From: Idiomarina piscisalsi
GTDB taxonomy: Bacteria > Pseudomonadota > Gammaproteobacteria > Enterobacterales > Alteromonadaceae
NCBI RefSeq assembly: GCF_003987095.1
Contig: NZ_PIQA01000001.1
Span: 682,001-746,000 of the forward strand
Direction of reading: 5' to 3'
DNA: 64,000 nt
Positions 7,749 through 16,953 of the stretch are shown piece by piece. Under the pieces are notes generated by a model. That model saw only the letters and a list, made by a program, of their open reading frames with translations. It searched no databases and had not been told where the DNA came from. Position 1 is the stretch's first letter. Each line of letters begins with the position of its first letter. The position numbers and the translations under genes are program-made.

Positions 7749-8867
7749 TTATTCGTCGTTTAGATGTTTATCGTGCTCGTCTCGCCATTTCCACTCGTTT
7801 TCAAGCGTTGCTGTTGGTTGCAACATGGCAAAGTCTAAGTCTTCAATTTTGTCACCGGACTTCAAACGCTTCGGTAAGTCAGGGTTCGCCAGAGCGGCTT
7901 TCCCCATTGCCAGCATGGCATTGGGATAATGCGCAGCCACGTGCTCATAGTTGCTCTTGTCAACTCCACCGTTCACTATCAATGGAATATCGCTGAACTC
8001 CTGCACTATTTCCGCCAGCGTTTTCGCACTACCGCCTTTAAACGGCTTACGGTTTACGTCGGTGTCTGTTGTATGAATATAGTCGACTCCCGCTTCTTTC
8101 AAGGCTTTCACCAGTTTTATCATAGCGTCTTCGCCTTCTGGCCATTGATAATCCGGGTCAGTCACCGTAATTTGGCCAAGACGAATACCCACAATAAAGC
8201 CGTCTTTTGCGGCCGCTTTCGCGGCTTTTGCAACCATTGCAACAAACTTAATGCGCTTACCAATGTTGCCACCCCACTGGTCTTCGCGCTGGTTGAAATA
8301 ATCACTTAAAAACTCATTCAATAAGTAACCATTAGCAGCATGTAACTCCACACCGTCAAACCCAGCTTCTTCAGCTCGGTTAACGGCTCCAACAAAGCCC
8401 TGCATCACCGCATCGAAATCACCTTCATCCATCGCCTTAACTTCCGGCCAGCCGTCCGTTTCACCATACAAACTCAAAGGTTCGCCCTTAGGTTGAACGG
8501 CACTTGGTGCAATCGGCGTATCAGTATATTCGTTATGCTGGAACTGAGCCCCCGCATGCATCAGCTGCAAGATAAATTTACAGTCATGCTCATGCACTCT
8601 TTCAACAATTTCTTTCCAGGCATCGGTTTGCGGCGCGTCGGTAATACCGGGTTGGTTAATGTACCCCTGACTGGCCTGGCGGTCAGTGTAGACCCCCTCA
8701 CTAATAATCATGCTCCAGCCGCCTTTGGCGAACCGCTCATAGTATTCACCCATAAGCTCGGTCGGCTTACCTTTTTTATCGGCACTGGTGCGGGTCATTG
8801 GCGCTACCACAAAGCGGTTATCAAATTTGTGGTCTTTTAACTCGAAATCATCAAATGCAGAGCTCAT
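7749..8867 (-). CDS. NADH:flavin oxidoreductase, old-yellow-enzyme family
   Basis: FMN-dependent ene-reductase, 372 residues, a TIM barrel typical of the family. Seen are the N-terminal FVVAPMTRTSAD block, LQLMHAGAQ, the substrate-binding HAAN pair in GVELHAANGYLLNEFLSDYFN, the QWGG loop, and a phosphate-binding end IVNGGVD...LAMGKAALANPDL. Members reduce activated alkenes, nitro compounds or quinones with NAD(P)H. The sequence does not fix the physiological substrate. It is close to and probably in an operon with elbB. Confidence 0.9.
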   Translation of the reverse strand: MSSAFDDFELKDHKFDNRFVVAPMTRTSADKKGKPTELMGEYYERFAKGGWSMIISEGVYTDRQASQGYINQPGITDAPQTDAWKEIVERVHEHDCKFILQLMHAGAQFQHNEYTDTPIAPSAVQPKGEPLSLYGETDGWPEVKAMDEGDFDAVMQGFVGAVNRAEEAGFDGVELHAANGYLLNEFLSDYFNQREDQWGGNIGKRIKFVAMVAKAAKAAAKDGFIVGIRLGQITVTDPDYQWPEGEDAMIKLVKALKEAGVDYIHTTDTDVNRKPFKGGSAKTLAEIVQEFSDIPLIVNGGVDKSNYEHVAAHYPNAMLAMGKAALANPDLPKRLKSGDKIEDLDFAMLQPTATLENEWKWRDEHDKHLNDE

Positions 8868-8943
8868 ACGGAATCCTTTTTTGTTAGGAACTAATCTATG
8901 ACTTTGTGCATATTTACGGAGATTTCAAGGTGATTTGATCACA

Positions 8944-10110
8944 TTACTCCGTTTTAACCGACAGAATTACCGCCGCTTTTTGCTTCTTACCGCCATAACC
9001 AAAGGCTTTGCTAAACGTTTTGACGGGCACAGGTAAATACTGCCGCTCTGTTGGCGACTCCCACGGCAGCGTGTCGTAGTCAGGGTCATTAATATAAATA
9101 AAGTCTTCATCAGCAGCACATATAAGCACCCAATGCGGGGCCCTAATTCCGTCAAATAAATAGGTGGAAATTAATGCCATCACTAAACACCCGCCGGCTA
9201 AATCTTTAAGCAGTGACTCTATTGAGTAATCTCCCACGCAAACCGGTACATTCTTTTCTCGTAAATACCCTATATCGACCTGTTGTATTCGTTCTACCAC
9301 CGCCTTTTTCTGCTCTTGGCGAACCGAGTCGACAAACAAGGGCTGATCGGTATTTACTTCAACACGCACGTTAAGCTCGCGTTTGAGCGCCGCCCGCGCA
9401 AGTCCATAAGGGCCGCAACCGCCGTGACCGGAGGTCATGTATATGGTGGTAGCTTCACGCCAAATTTCCAGCTCTTCAGACTGAGGATCCCGGCTTGGGT
9501 ACCCAAAGTAATCGAGTGCCATCAATAAGCTCGCCGGCCCACAGGTAAACTCTGTCGACTGAGTTAACATAGGAACGTAGGTTTCGGTAGCGCCCACGCC
9601 AGCGTCTTCGCCGAGTTCATAACGTGGTAAAAGCTTTTGCAGAACGAGCGCGTCACTCGACTGTCCAGCGCTCACCGGGAAGTACGCTTCACGAAGCTCG
9701 ATAGAATGAAACCCGTCACTGATGAGCAGCTCTTGAGCGACCTTGTTGGAGACGGCTACTTCGGTACGCAAAAACAAAGAATGCCGTTCATCGGCTAACG
9801 CTTCGGCTTTTTGCAGTAATAGTCGTCCGTAACCTTTTTGCCGATAAGAGTCGCTGACGACCAATGCATACAGGCGCGCCAGGTTAGTGTTAGTTCGATA
9901 CAACACCACAATGTAACCTTCAACGTTATTATCCACTTCCAACACATAGAAGTCGGCCGTTTCAGACTCAATAAAACGGCGGAAGCTACGCTTGCTGATG
10001 GCATCGTCGGGGTAAGTCCGGGCTTCCAGTATTGCCACGGCGTCCAGGTGAAGCAATTGAGCACAGGTTATTTTATAGCTTTGAGAAGCCATACTTAGAG
10101 CACACCTCAT
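8944..10110 (-). CDS. GNAT acetyltransferase fused to a C39-like cysteine peptidase domain
   Basis: A two-domain protein of 388 residues. Residues about 10-150 form a GNAT (RimI-like) N-acetyltransferase with the acetyl-CoA loop RQKGYGRLLL. From about residue 185 a C39-like peptidase domain (formerly DUF3335) begins: the cysteine sits in EFTCGPASLLMALDYFG, the histidine in APHWVLICA and the aspartate in INDPDYD, so the triad looks complete. No membrane segments or signal peptide, and it is not next to an ABC exporter, unlike bacteriocin-processing C39 peptidases. The chosen ATG has AGGA eight bases upstream; a second ATG six codons on is possible. Substrate unknown; the fusion suggests modification and cleavage of a peptide or protein N-terminus. 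Confidence 0.85.
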   Translation of the reverse strand: MRCALSMASQSYKITCAQLLHLDAVAILEARTYPDDAISKRSFRRFIESETADFYVLEVDNNVEGYIVVLYRTNTNLARLYALVVSDSYRQKGYGRLLLQKAEALADERHSLFLRTEVAVSNKVAQELLISDGFHSIELREAYFPVSAGQSSDALVLQKLLPRYELGEDAGVGATETYVPMLTQSTEFTCGPASLLMALDYFGYPSRDPQSEELEIWREATTIYMTSGHGGCGPYGLARAALKRELNVRVEVNTDQPLFVDSVRQEQKKAVVERIQQVDIGYLREKNVPVCVGDYSIESLLKDLAGGCLVMALISTYLFDGIRAPHWVLICAADEDFIYINDPDYDTLPWESPTERQYLPVPVKTFSKAFGYGGKKQKAAVILSVKTE

Positions 10111-10119
10111 AACAAAGTT

Positions 10120-10139
10120 CCTGAGGCAATTACCTCAGG
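10120..10139. repeat. Hairpin over the ribosome-binding site of the GNAT/C39 gene
   Basis: Perfect 7-bp arms CCTGAGG/CCTCAGG with a 6-base loop, just before the GNAT/C39 start at 10110. On the minus strand the second arm runs into the AGGA that serves as ribosome-binding site, so folding could limit translation. Confidence 0.45.
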
Positions 10140-10211
10140 CTGCAGACTACCTTTTGTACCACGAATCGTGTTAAACTTGCGCGCAAATTTTTTGCCTGTC
10201 GGGATAATTCT

Positions 10212-11267
10212 GTGAGCGATAACAAACCTTCTTTAAGTTACAAAGACGCGGGCGTCGATATTGACGCTGGTAATGCATTGGTTGACCGTATCAAGGGCGT
10301 GACTAAACGCACGCATCGACCAGAAGTAATGGGTAACATTGGTGGGTTTGGCGCACTTTGTGAAATTCCGGCAGGATACAAACAACCCGTTTTAGTCTCA
10401 GGTACGGACGGTGTTGGTACAAAATTACGTTTAGCTATTGACCTTAAACGCCATCGCGGTGTCGGCATCGACTTAGTCGCGATGTGTGTTAACGACCTTA
10501 TTGTGCAAGGCGCAGAGCCGCTGTTTTTCCTGGACTATTACGCAACAGGAAAACTGGATGTTGACGTTGCTGCTGACGTCGTCGCAGGCATTGGTGACGG
10601 CTGTGAACAGTCAGGCTGCGCACTTATCGGCGGTGAAACAGCAGAAATGCCGGGCATGTACGAACACGGCGACTACGACTTAGCGGGCTTTTGTACCGGT
10701 GTTGTCGAAAAGTCAGAAATTATCGATGGTACCAAAGTTGCTGACGGCGATGCCTTAATCGCTCTGGCGTCAAGCGGCCCTCACTCGAACGGCTACTCAC
10801 TGATTCGTAAAATTATTGAAGTCAGCGGTGCCGACTTAGAGTCTCACCTACAAGGCAAAACTCTGGCTGATCATTTACTAGAGCCTACTCGCATTTATGT
10901 GAAGTCAGTGCTTGAACTGGTTAAGCACGTTCCTGTGCATGCCTTGTCACACATTACCGGTGGCGGCTTCTGGGAAAACATTCCACGAGTCCTTCCAAAG
11001 GGCAGTAAAGCCGTTATTGACGGTAACAGCTGGGACTGGCCAGTTATTTTTGACTGGTTGAAAGACAACGGCAACGTCAGTATGAAAGAAATGTACCGCA
11101 CTTTTAACTGCGGTGTGGGTATGGTTATTGCCGTGCCTAATGACCAAGCCGATAAAGCCATTCAGATACTGACCGACGCTGGCGAAGATGCGTGGAAAAT
11201 CGGCCGCATAGCCAATGCGTCGGAAGGTGAAGAGCAAGTCGATATTCTGGCCGACGAGACGCACTAA
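10212..11267 (+). CDS. purM: Phosphoribosylformylglycinamidine cyclo-ligase
   Basis: AIR synthetase of purine biosynthesis, which closes the imidazole ring of FGAM using ATP, in the cytoplasm. The 351-residue length is normal. Typical blocks are [13 protein letters not shown] at the start, GTDGVGTKL near residue 65, DYYATGKLD and [11 protein letters not shown], and the C-terminal [16 protein letters not shown]. The start is GTG. The stop overlaps the purN ATG (TAATG), so purM and purN are translated together as in E. coli. No convincing PurR box was found upstream. Confidence 0.97.
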   Translation: MSDNKPSLSYKDAGVDIDAGNALVDRIKGVTKRTHRPEVMGNIGGFGALCEIPAGYKQPVLVSGTDGVGTKLRLAIDLKRHRGVGIDLVAMCVNDLIVQGAEPLFFLDYYATGKLDVDVAADVVAGIGDGCEQSGCALIGGETAEMPGMYEHGDYDLAGFCTGVVEKSEIIDGTKVADGDALIALASSGPHSNGYSLIRKIIEVSGADLESHLQGKTLADHLLEPTRIYVKSVLELVKHVPVHALSHITGGGFWENIPRVLPKGSKAVIDGNSWDWPVIFDWLKDNGNVSMKEMYRTFNCGVGMVIAVPNDQADKAIQILTDAGEDAWKIGRIANASEGEEQVDILADETH

Positions 11268-11905
11268 TGAAACGCATTGTTGTACTGATATCAGGCACCG
11301 GCAGTAATATGCAGGCAATTCAACAAGCCTGTGAAGAGGGTAAAGTTGCCGGTGAAGTGGTTGCGGTCATTTCTAATAAAGCTTCCGCGAAAGGTCTGGA
11401 AAAAGCCGCAGCCAAGGGTATTAGCACGGAAGTGCTGAGCCACAGAGAATTTGATTCACGCGAGGCTTACGATGCTGAACTTAAAGCGTTAATTGATAGT
11501 TACCAGCCCGATTTAGTCGTCTTAGCTGGCTTTATGCGCATACTGACCGGTGGCTTCACTCGTCATTACGAAGGTCGCATGTTCAACATCCACCCTTCTC
11601 TTTTGCCAAAATACAAAGGTGTAAATACCCATCAACGGGCATTAGATGCTGGCGACACCGAGCATGGCGTAAGCGTCCATTTCGTCACCGAAGAACTCGA
11701 TGGCGGTCCGGTCGTATTGCAAGCCAAAGTACCTATTTTTGAAGGCGACACAGTCGACGAAGTTCAAGCCCGAGTGCACGAACAAGAGCACCGTATTTAT
11801 CCACTCGTGGTCAACTGGTTCTGCCAGGAGCGCGTAAAACTCGAAGGCGGCCGCGTTACTTTAGACGGTGAAGTCTTGGGCGCTCAGGGCTACGCCTCGG
11901 AGTAA
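11267..11905 (+). CDS. purN: Phosphoribosylglycinamide formyltransferase 1
   Basis: Transfers the formyl group of 10-formyl-tetrahydrofolate to GAR in purine synthesis. The 212-residue protein starts with the fold marker RIVVLISGTGSNMQAI and carries the catalytic Asn-His pair in FNIHPSLLPKYKG, with the third residue, Asp, in the downstream AGDTEHGVSVHFV-ELDGGPV region. Coupled to purM by a one-base overlap. It converges with the DUF3108 gene, leaving five bases between the stops. Confidence 0.97.
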   Translation: MKRIVVLISGTGSNMQAIQQACEEGKVAGEVVAVISNKASAKGLEKAAAKGISTEVLSHREFDSREAYDAELKALIDSYQPDLVVLAGFMRILTGGFTRHYEGRMFNIHPSLLPKYKGVNTHQRALDAGDTEHGVSVHFVTEELDGGPVVLQAKVPIFEGDTVDEVQARVHEQEHRIYPLVVNWFCQERVKLEGGRVTLDGEVLGAQGYASE

Positions 11906-11910
11906 ATTGA

Positions 11911-12666
11911 TCACATATCTAAACTTCTCAAAGACATGGTGGCTTGTTCGTCACCTTCTTTGAATTGCTGCATTTTAACCATCACGTAGTTTAATTCGGG
12001 GGCAAACCAAAAGAACGTCTGGCGGCGGTTATTGTCGCGAACGCGACCTACTTTTATCGCTTCAACTTCTCCATATGGCAAGGACAGAACCTGACTCTCG
12101 GCCATCACTCTGAAACGATACTCGTCTTCTTCACCTTTCTCATTAACCACCCGGTATTTAAACTGCTCCGCTCCACCCGCTACATCAATGCGTAACTGCT
12201 CAATGACATTCGCTTCATCAAACAACGCATTTTCCCAATTTATATCCAGCATACGACCGGTATCGACATTGCGGACCTTCTTATCATCTGCTCGGAATTC
12301 ACCATGAAAAGACTTGTCTGATCCGGTTCCCGTACGCATGTAGATAAACTCGCGGGGCTCCAATCGGTTATTTTCATCATCAACAATAAATACTGAGCGC
12401 GCTTCCCGAGTATCGGATAGAATAAACCAGGAAATGTCAGATTTTGTGCGCAGCTGCCATTCGTCATCAGGCGATACTTCTAAGTAACGGTAACCTTCAC
12501 CATATTCGCTGTCGCCACGCGTAATAACGTAGTTTGCTTCATAAGGTTTCATGGTATCGTTAATGCCCTGAGTTGCTTTTGCAGTATCGTCTGCGTGAAC
12601 TGGCGCAAGCTGAGAGAAACTCAGTACAGTAGAAGCCATTAAAAAATACATTGTCCGTTTTAACAT
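11911..12666 (-). CDS. DUF3108 domain protein, exported
   Basis: Predicted periplasmic protein of unknown function. From the ATG at 12666 (GGAG five bases upstream) it has 251 residues and a clear signal peptide ending near HADD; a longer frame from 12711 would add 15 residues that spoil the signal. The mature part shows the DUF3108 pattern: MKPYEANYVITRGD at the beginning, mid-protein beta strands, and SLPYGEVEAIKVGRVR then FWFAPELNYVMVKM near the end. Beside purN in many Alteromonadales, which is synteny recalled, not shown here. Nothing in the sequence gives a reaction. Confidence 0.82.
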   Translation of the reverse strand: MLKRTMYFLMASTVLSFSQLAPVHADDTAKATQGINDTMKPYEANYVITRGDSEYGEGYRYLEVSPDDEWQLRTKSDISWFILSDTREARSVFIVDDENNRLEPREFIYMRTGTGSDKSFHGEFRADDKKVRNVDTGRMLDINWENALFDEANVIEQLRIDVAGGAEQFKYRVVNEKGEEDEYRFRVMAESQVLSLPYGEVEAIKVGRVRDNNRRQTFFWFAPELNYVMVKMQQFKEGDEQATMSLRSLDM

Positions 12667-12712
12667 CACCACTCCATTCGCCGTGACAACTGGATACTTA
12701 CATTGACACAAA

Positions 12713-12732
12713 ATTCAAACGGGCGTTCAAAT
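12713..12732. promoter_or_regulatory. Candidate PsrA/FadR-type operator upstream of fadE
   Basis: ATTCAAAC-GGGC-GTTCAAAT is an imperfect palindrome (6 of 8 positions per arm) of the form known for PsrA, the fatty-acid-responsive TetR repressor that controls fad genes in Alteromonadales and Pseudomonas. It lies 77 bases before the fadE ATG. A second palindrome, TTTTC-CTT-GAAAA, follows at 12732-12744. Assignment is by recalled motif only. Confidence 0.45.
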
Positions 12733-12809
12733 TTTCCTTGAAAATAATGTCTGGTTGATCTAACTTGCACAGTATAACTGGTCAGACCTCCAAATCGGAG
12801 TATTACACT

Positions 12810-15263
12810 ATGAGTATTGCACTTTGGATTATCGCTACCGTTATTGTTGCGGCAGCTCTCATTTACAAGCGCGCCAGCCTACTGTTATTCAGCGTGGGCA
12901 TGGTCGCTATGTTTGCTATTGGTAACGTACTGGAAATTGTCGGCCCTGTGCTTTGGACAATTCTTGCCGTTATCTTAGTACCTCTTAATTTAGCACCCGT
13001 TCGCCTGAACTTGCTAACTAAACCAATTCTTAAAGCGTACCGCAAAGTCATGCCAGAAATGTCTGACACCGAACGCGATGCGTTAGAAGCCGGTACGGTT
13101 TGGTGGGACGGCGACTTATTCAGTGGTGACCCGGACTGGAAAAAGCTGCTGGACGTGCCAAAAGCTGAGCTAACAGCAGAAGAGCAAGAGTTCTTAGACG
13201 GCCCGTGTGAAGAAGTCTGCAAAATGCTGGATGACTGGGAAGTCACGCATGAGCTAACCGATATGCCTGAGCACGTATGGCAGTATCTAAAGGACAATAA
13301 GTTCTTCGCGATGATCATCAAAAAAGAATACGGTGGTCTTGAATTTTCCGCTTACGCTCAGTCTCGCGTTCTGCAAAAGCTTGCGGGCGTTAGTACGGTA
13401 TTAGCATCAACAGTCGGTGTACCTAACTCATTAGGTCCTGGCGAATTGTTGCAGCACTATGGAACAAAAGAACAGCAGGACCATTACCTGCCTCGCCTGG
13501 CAAGTGGTGACGAAATTCCATGTTTCGCACTAACCAGCCCGGAAGCAGGTTCTGACGCCGGAGCGATTCCTGACTCAGGTGTTGTCTGTAAAGGTGAGTG
13601 GAACGGCGAAGAAATCGTTGGTATTAAGCTGAACTTCAACAAACGTTACATCACGCTGGCACCGGTTGCGACGGTATTAGGTCTGGCATTCAAAATGTAC
13701 GACCCAGACGGTCTTATCGGCGAAGAGAAAGAGCTGGGTATTACCTGTGCGCTTATTCCGCGTGACACGAAAGGGGTTGAAATTGGCCGTCGCCACTTCC
13801 CGCTGAACGTTCCGTTCCAGAACGGTCCTATTCGCGGTAAAGACGTATTTGTACCACTTGATTACATTATCGGTGGTCAGAAAAATGCCGGTAAAGGCTG
13901 GCGTATGCTGGTTGAGTGTTTATCCGTAGGCCGCTCTATTACTCTGCCATCAAACAGTGCCGGTGGTATTAAATCTATTGCTCTGGCGACCGGTGCGTAC
14001 TCACGCATTCGTCGTCAATTCAAGCTACCGATTGGTAAAATGGAAGGTGTTGAAGAGCCAATGGCTCGTCTGGCTGGTAATGCGTACTTAATGGACGCAG
14101 TCACAACGCTTTCAACCAAAGGCATCGACCTGGGTGAAAAACCGTCTGTTATCGGTGCTATTGCGAAATACCACATGACCGAAAAATTGCGTGCCTGCAT
14201 GGACGACGCAATGGATGTTCATGGTGGTAAAGGTATTTGCTTAGGTCCAAATAACTATTTAGGTCGTGGTTATCAGGGTGTACCAGTGGCTATTACCGTT
14301 GAGGGTGCGAACATTCTGACTCGTAACATGATGATCTACGGTCAAGGCGCCATTCGCTGCCATCCTTACGTTCTTAAGGAAATGGAAGCGTCAGCAGAAC
14401 AAGGTCCTGAAGCACTGAAGAAGTTCGATAACGCCCTATTCGGTCATATCGGTTTTGCGGCAAGCAACTTCATGCGCTCGGTATTCTATGGTTTTGGTGG
14501 TCACCACTTAAGTTCAGTACCAGTCAGTGGTCCTGCACGTAAGTACTACCAACAAATGAACCGTTTCAGCGCCAACATGGCATTATTATCTGACGTTGCT
14601 ATGGGTGTGCTTGGCGGCAGCCTGAAACGCAAAGAGCGCGTTTCCGCGCGCCTTGGCGACATGCTTAGCTACTTATACATTGGCTCTGCGACTCTGAAAC
14701 GCTTCCACGACGAAGGTCAGCGTAAAGAAGACTTACCGCTATTGCACTGGGCTATGCAGGACACTCTGAATAAGCTTCAGGAAGCACAGTTGTCTATGCT
14801 GGAAAACTTTGGTGGTATTGGCTCTGTCATGCGCGCCATTATGTTCCCGTTAGGCCGTATTGCAAAGCGCCCAAGCGACAAGAACGACCACAAGATTGCG
14901 CGTATGCTGATGTCTCCGAATGATGTTCGTACTCGCTTAGGTCAGGGTCAGTTCTTAAGCCCGGAAGGTCACTTTGGTTTCTTAGAAGAAACTCTGAAGA
15001 ACGTTATTGCGGCTGAGCCTCTGTACGACAAAGTTTGCAAGGCAGCTGGTAAACGCTTCAGCTTTACTCAGTTGGACCAAATTGGTGCCAAAGGTAAAGA
15101 GCTGGGCGTACTAAGTGATGACGAAGTCGCCCTTCTGGAAAAAACGGAAGAAGGTCGTTTACGCACTATCAATGTTGACGACTTCGCACCGGAAGACTTA
15201 CTGGCAGGTAAAGCGGCGTTTGATTACGCGCTGAAAAACCTAAAAGAAAGTGATGCAGCTTAA
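12810..15263 (+). CDS. fadE: Acyl-CoA dehydrogenase FadE
   Basis: First enzyme of fatty acid beta-oxidation: oxidises acyl-CoA to trans-2-enoyl-CoA with FAD, at the inner membrane. From ATG 12810 (GGAG nine bases upstream) it has 817 residues, matching E. coli FadE (814); the upstream ATG at 12765 would add 15 residues. Hydrophobic N-terminal segments (first 60 residues) are followed by the dehydrogenase core with [17 protein letters not shown] near residue 230 and [17 protein letters not shown] near residue 470, then the FadE-type C-terminal extension. It stands alone, ends at a strong terminator, and may be controlled through the palindrome at 12713-12732. Confidence 0.96.
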   Translation: MSIALWIIATVIVAAALIYKRASLLLFSVGMVAMFAIGNVLEIVGPVLWTILAVILVPLNLAPVRLNLLTKPILKAYRKVMPEMSDTERDALEAGTVWWDGDLFSGDPDWKKLLDVPKAELTAEEQEFLDGPCEEVCKMLDDWEVTHELTDMPEHVWQYLKDNKFFAMIIKKEYGGLEFSAYAQSRVLQKLAGVSTVLASTVGVPNSLGPGELLQHYGTKEQQDHYLPRLASGDEIPCFALTSPEAGSDAGAIPDSGVVCKGEWNGEEIVGIKLNFNKRYITLAPVATVLGLAFKMYDPDGLIGEEKELGITCALIPRDTKGVEIGRRHFPLNVPFQNGPIRGKDVFVPLDYIIGGQKNAGKGWRMLVECLSVGRSITLPSNSAGGIKSIALATGAYSRIRRQFKLPIGKMEGVEEPMARLAGNAYLMDAVTTLSTKGIDLGEKPSVIGAIAKYHMTEKLRACMDDAMDVHGGKGICLGPNNYLGRGYQGVPVAITVEGANILTRNMMIYGQGAIRCHPYVLKEMEASAEQGPEALKKFDNALFGHIGFAASNFMRSVFYGFGGHHLSSVPVSGPARKYYQQMNRFSANMALLSDVAMGVLGGSLKRKERVSARLGDMLSYLYIGSATLKRFHDEGQRKEDLPLLHWAMQDTLNKLQEAQLSMLENFGGIGSVMRAIMFPLGRIAKRPSDKNDHKIARMLMSPNDVRTRLGQGQFLSPEGHFGFLEETLKNVIAAEPLYDKVCKAAGKRFSFTQLDQIGAKGKELGVLSDDEVALLEKTEEGRLRTINVDDFAPEDLLAGKAAFDYALKNLKESDAA

Positions 15264-15286
15264 ACGCTAAGCGTCTTCACGCAAAT

Positions 15287-15321
15287 AAGGCGACTCTGTT
15301 TTGCAGGGTCGCCTTTTTTTT
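15287..15321 (+). terminator. Rho-independent terminator of fadE
   Basis: AAGGCGACTCTG pairs with CAGGGTCGCCTT (one G-T pair) over a 5-base loop, followed by a run of T. A textbook intrinsic terminator 23 bases after the fadE stop. Confidence 0.92.
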
Positions 15322-15380
15322 ATGCTAGAATTCTGCGCTGTTTTAAACATTCTGACTTTAAAATAATAAAGGCGAAAGGT

Positions 15381-16949
15381 ATGCAGTCTTCCAATAATGG
15401 CTACTCAGAGACCAGCAAGCGCGGCTGGTTTACTCGCTTCCTCGACATGGTCGAGTGGTTGGGTAATTTACTTCCTCACCCTATAACGTTATTCGCAATT
15501 TTTTGTCTGCTGGTTATTGTCGCTAGTGGCATTGCTGCTTATTTTGGTATCAGCGCTATCGACCCTCGCGACGGCAAGACTGTTATCCAGGCAGTCAGCT
15601 TATTAAACGCCGAAGGTATACAAAAAATTGTGACCAACCTGGTGACGAACTTTACTGGCTTTACGCCATTGGGAACGGTGCTTGTCGCTTTATTAGGTGT
15701 TGGTGTGGCTGAGCGCTCAGGTCTCATTTCTGCGGCTATGCGTGGCTTGGTTATGAAAGCGCCACCTAAGTTAATTACCGTAACGGTCGTTTTTGCCGGT
15801 GTTATCTCTAACACGGCGTCGGAACTCGGCTACGTGGTGTTGGTTCCGCTCGCCGCGATGATCTTCTACGGCTTAGGCCGCCACCCACTGGCTGGTTTGG
15901 CAGCTGCATTCGCCGGGGTTTCCGCAGGTTACAGTGCCAATTTGTTAATTGGTACCGTTGACCCATTGCTGTCAGGGATAACCCAGGAAGCTGCAAAGAT
16001 TGTCGACGAAAATTATACCGTTGGCGCTGAAGCCAATTGGTACTTCATGATGATAAGCACCTTCCTCATCGCTATTTTGGGTGCAGTCATTACGGACAAA
16101 ATCGTGGAGCCCAAACTTGGCAAGTACAATAAAGACGAAGCTTCCATTGATTTGTCCGATCAGTCTTCTATGGAGCCGCTAAGTGTTCTGGAAAAGCGTG
16201 GCTTAAAGTTAGCCGGGCTAAGTGTATTAGTACTGTCAGGTATTCTCGCTCTCACTGTGGTACCCGAATGGGGCATTCTCCGACACCCGGAAACCGGCTT
16301 AGTGAAAGGCTCTCCGTTCTTAAAAGGGGTTGTTGTTTATATCTTCTTCTTCTTTGCCATTCCGGGTTTTGTTTACGGCCGTGTCGTAAATACCATGAAA
16401 AACGACCGTGACGTTATTGACGCAATGTCGCACAGCATGGGCACCATGGGTATGTACATTGTGTTGGTCTTCTTTGCCGCTCAGTTCGTTAACTTCTTTA
16501 AATGGACCAACTTTGGCACCATCTTCGCTATTAACGGCGCAGAGTTTCTTACCAATATTGGCATGACCGGCCCGCTCATCTTTGTGTTTTTCATTATGGT
16601 CTGCGGGTTTGTAAACCTAATGCTGGGCTCAGCGTCGGCACAGTGGGCTATCACTGCGCCAATTTTTGTACCTATGCTGATGCTTATTGGTTACTCACCG
16701 GAAGTTATTCAAGCGGCTTACCGTATCGGCGATTCGGTAACTAACGTCATAACACCGATGATGAGTTACTTTGGTTTGATACTGGCTGTTGCAGCTCGTT
16801 ACAAGAAAGATTTAGGTATTGGCACATTGGTCGCAATGATGTTGCCTTACTCAATGATTTTCTTCGTAGGCTGGTCGGTACTGTTCTTTATTTGGGTATT
16901 CGGCTTTGGGCTACCGGTTGGTCCGGCAGCCCCAACTTATTACGGATAA
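15381..16949 (+). CDS. AbgT-family transporter (first copy)
   Basis: Polytopic inner-membrane transporter of 522 residues in the AbgT family. E. coli AbgT imports p-aminobenzoyl-glutamate, whereas MtrF and YdaH export sulfonamides. Seen: a cytoplasmic start, then LGNLLPHPITLFAIFCLLV, the family block LGVGVAERSGL, GRHPLAGLAAAFAGVSAGYSANL, and the C-terminal LMLGSASAQWAITAPIFVPMLM with SVTNVITPMMSYF. About nine to eleven membrane helices plus re-entrant hairpins are expected. It converges with the MFS gene (4 bases between stops) and has a homologue at 21661-23232. Confidence 0.92.
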   Translation: MQSSNNGYSETSKRGWFTRFLDMVEWLGNLLPHPITLFAIFCLLVIVASGIAAYFGISAIDPRDGKTVIQAVSLLNAEGIQKIVTNLVTNFTGFTPLGTVLVALLGVGVAERSGLISAAMRGLVMKAPPKLITVTVVFAGVISNTASELGYVVLVPLAAMIFYGLGRHPLAGLAAAFAGVSAGYSANLLIGTVDPLLSGITQEAAKIVDENYTVGAEANWYFMMISTFLIAILGAVITDKIVEPKLGKYNKDEASIDLSDQSSMEPLSVLEKRGLKLAGLSVLVLSGILALTVVPEWGILRHPETGLVKGSPFLKGVVVYIFFFFAIPGFVYGRVVNTMKNDRDVIDAMSHSMGTMGMYIVLVFFAAQFVNFFKWTNFGTIFAINGAEFLTNIGMTGPLIFVFFIMVCGFVNLMLGSASAQWAITAPIFVPMLMLIGYSPEVIQAAYRIGDSVTNVITPMMSYFGLILAVAARYKKDLGIGTLVAMMLPYSMIFFVGWSVLFFIWVFGFGLPVGPAAPTYYG

Positions 16950-16953
16950 ACTC

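Noticed and set aside
10170-10205. PurR box before purM
   Set aside because: GCGCAAATTTTTTGCC has the outer parts of the motif but lacks the central CG and has a shifted right half.
12863-13321. 152-codon open frame opposite fadE
   Set aside because: It is antisense to a well-supported gene, rich in Ser, and has no recognisable domain.
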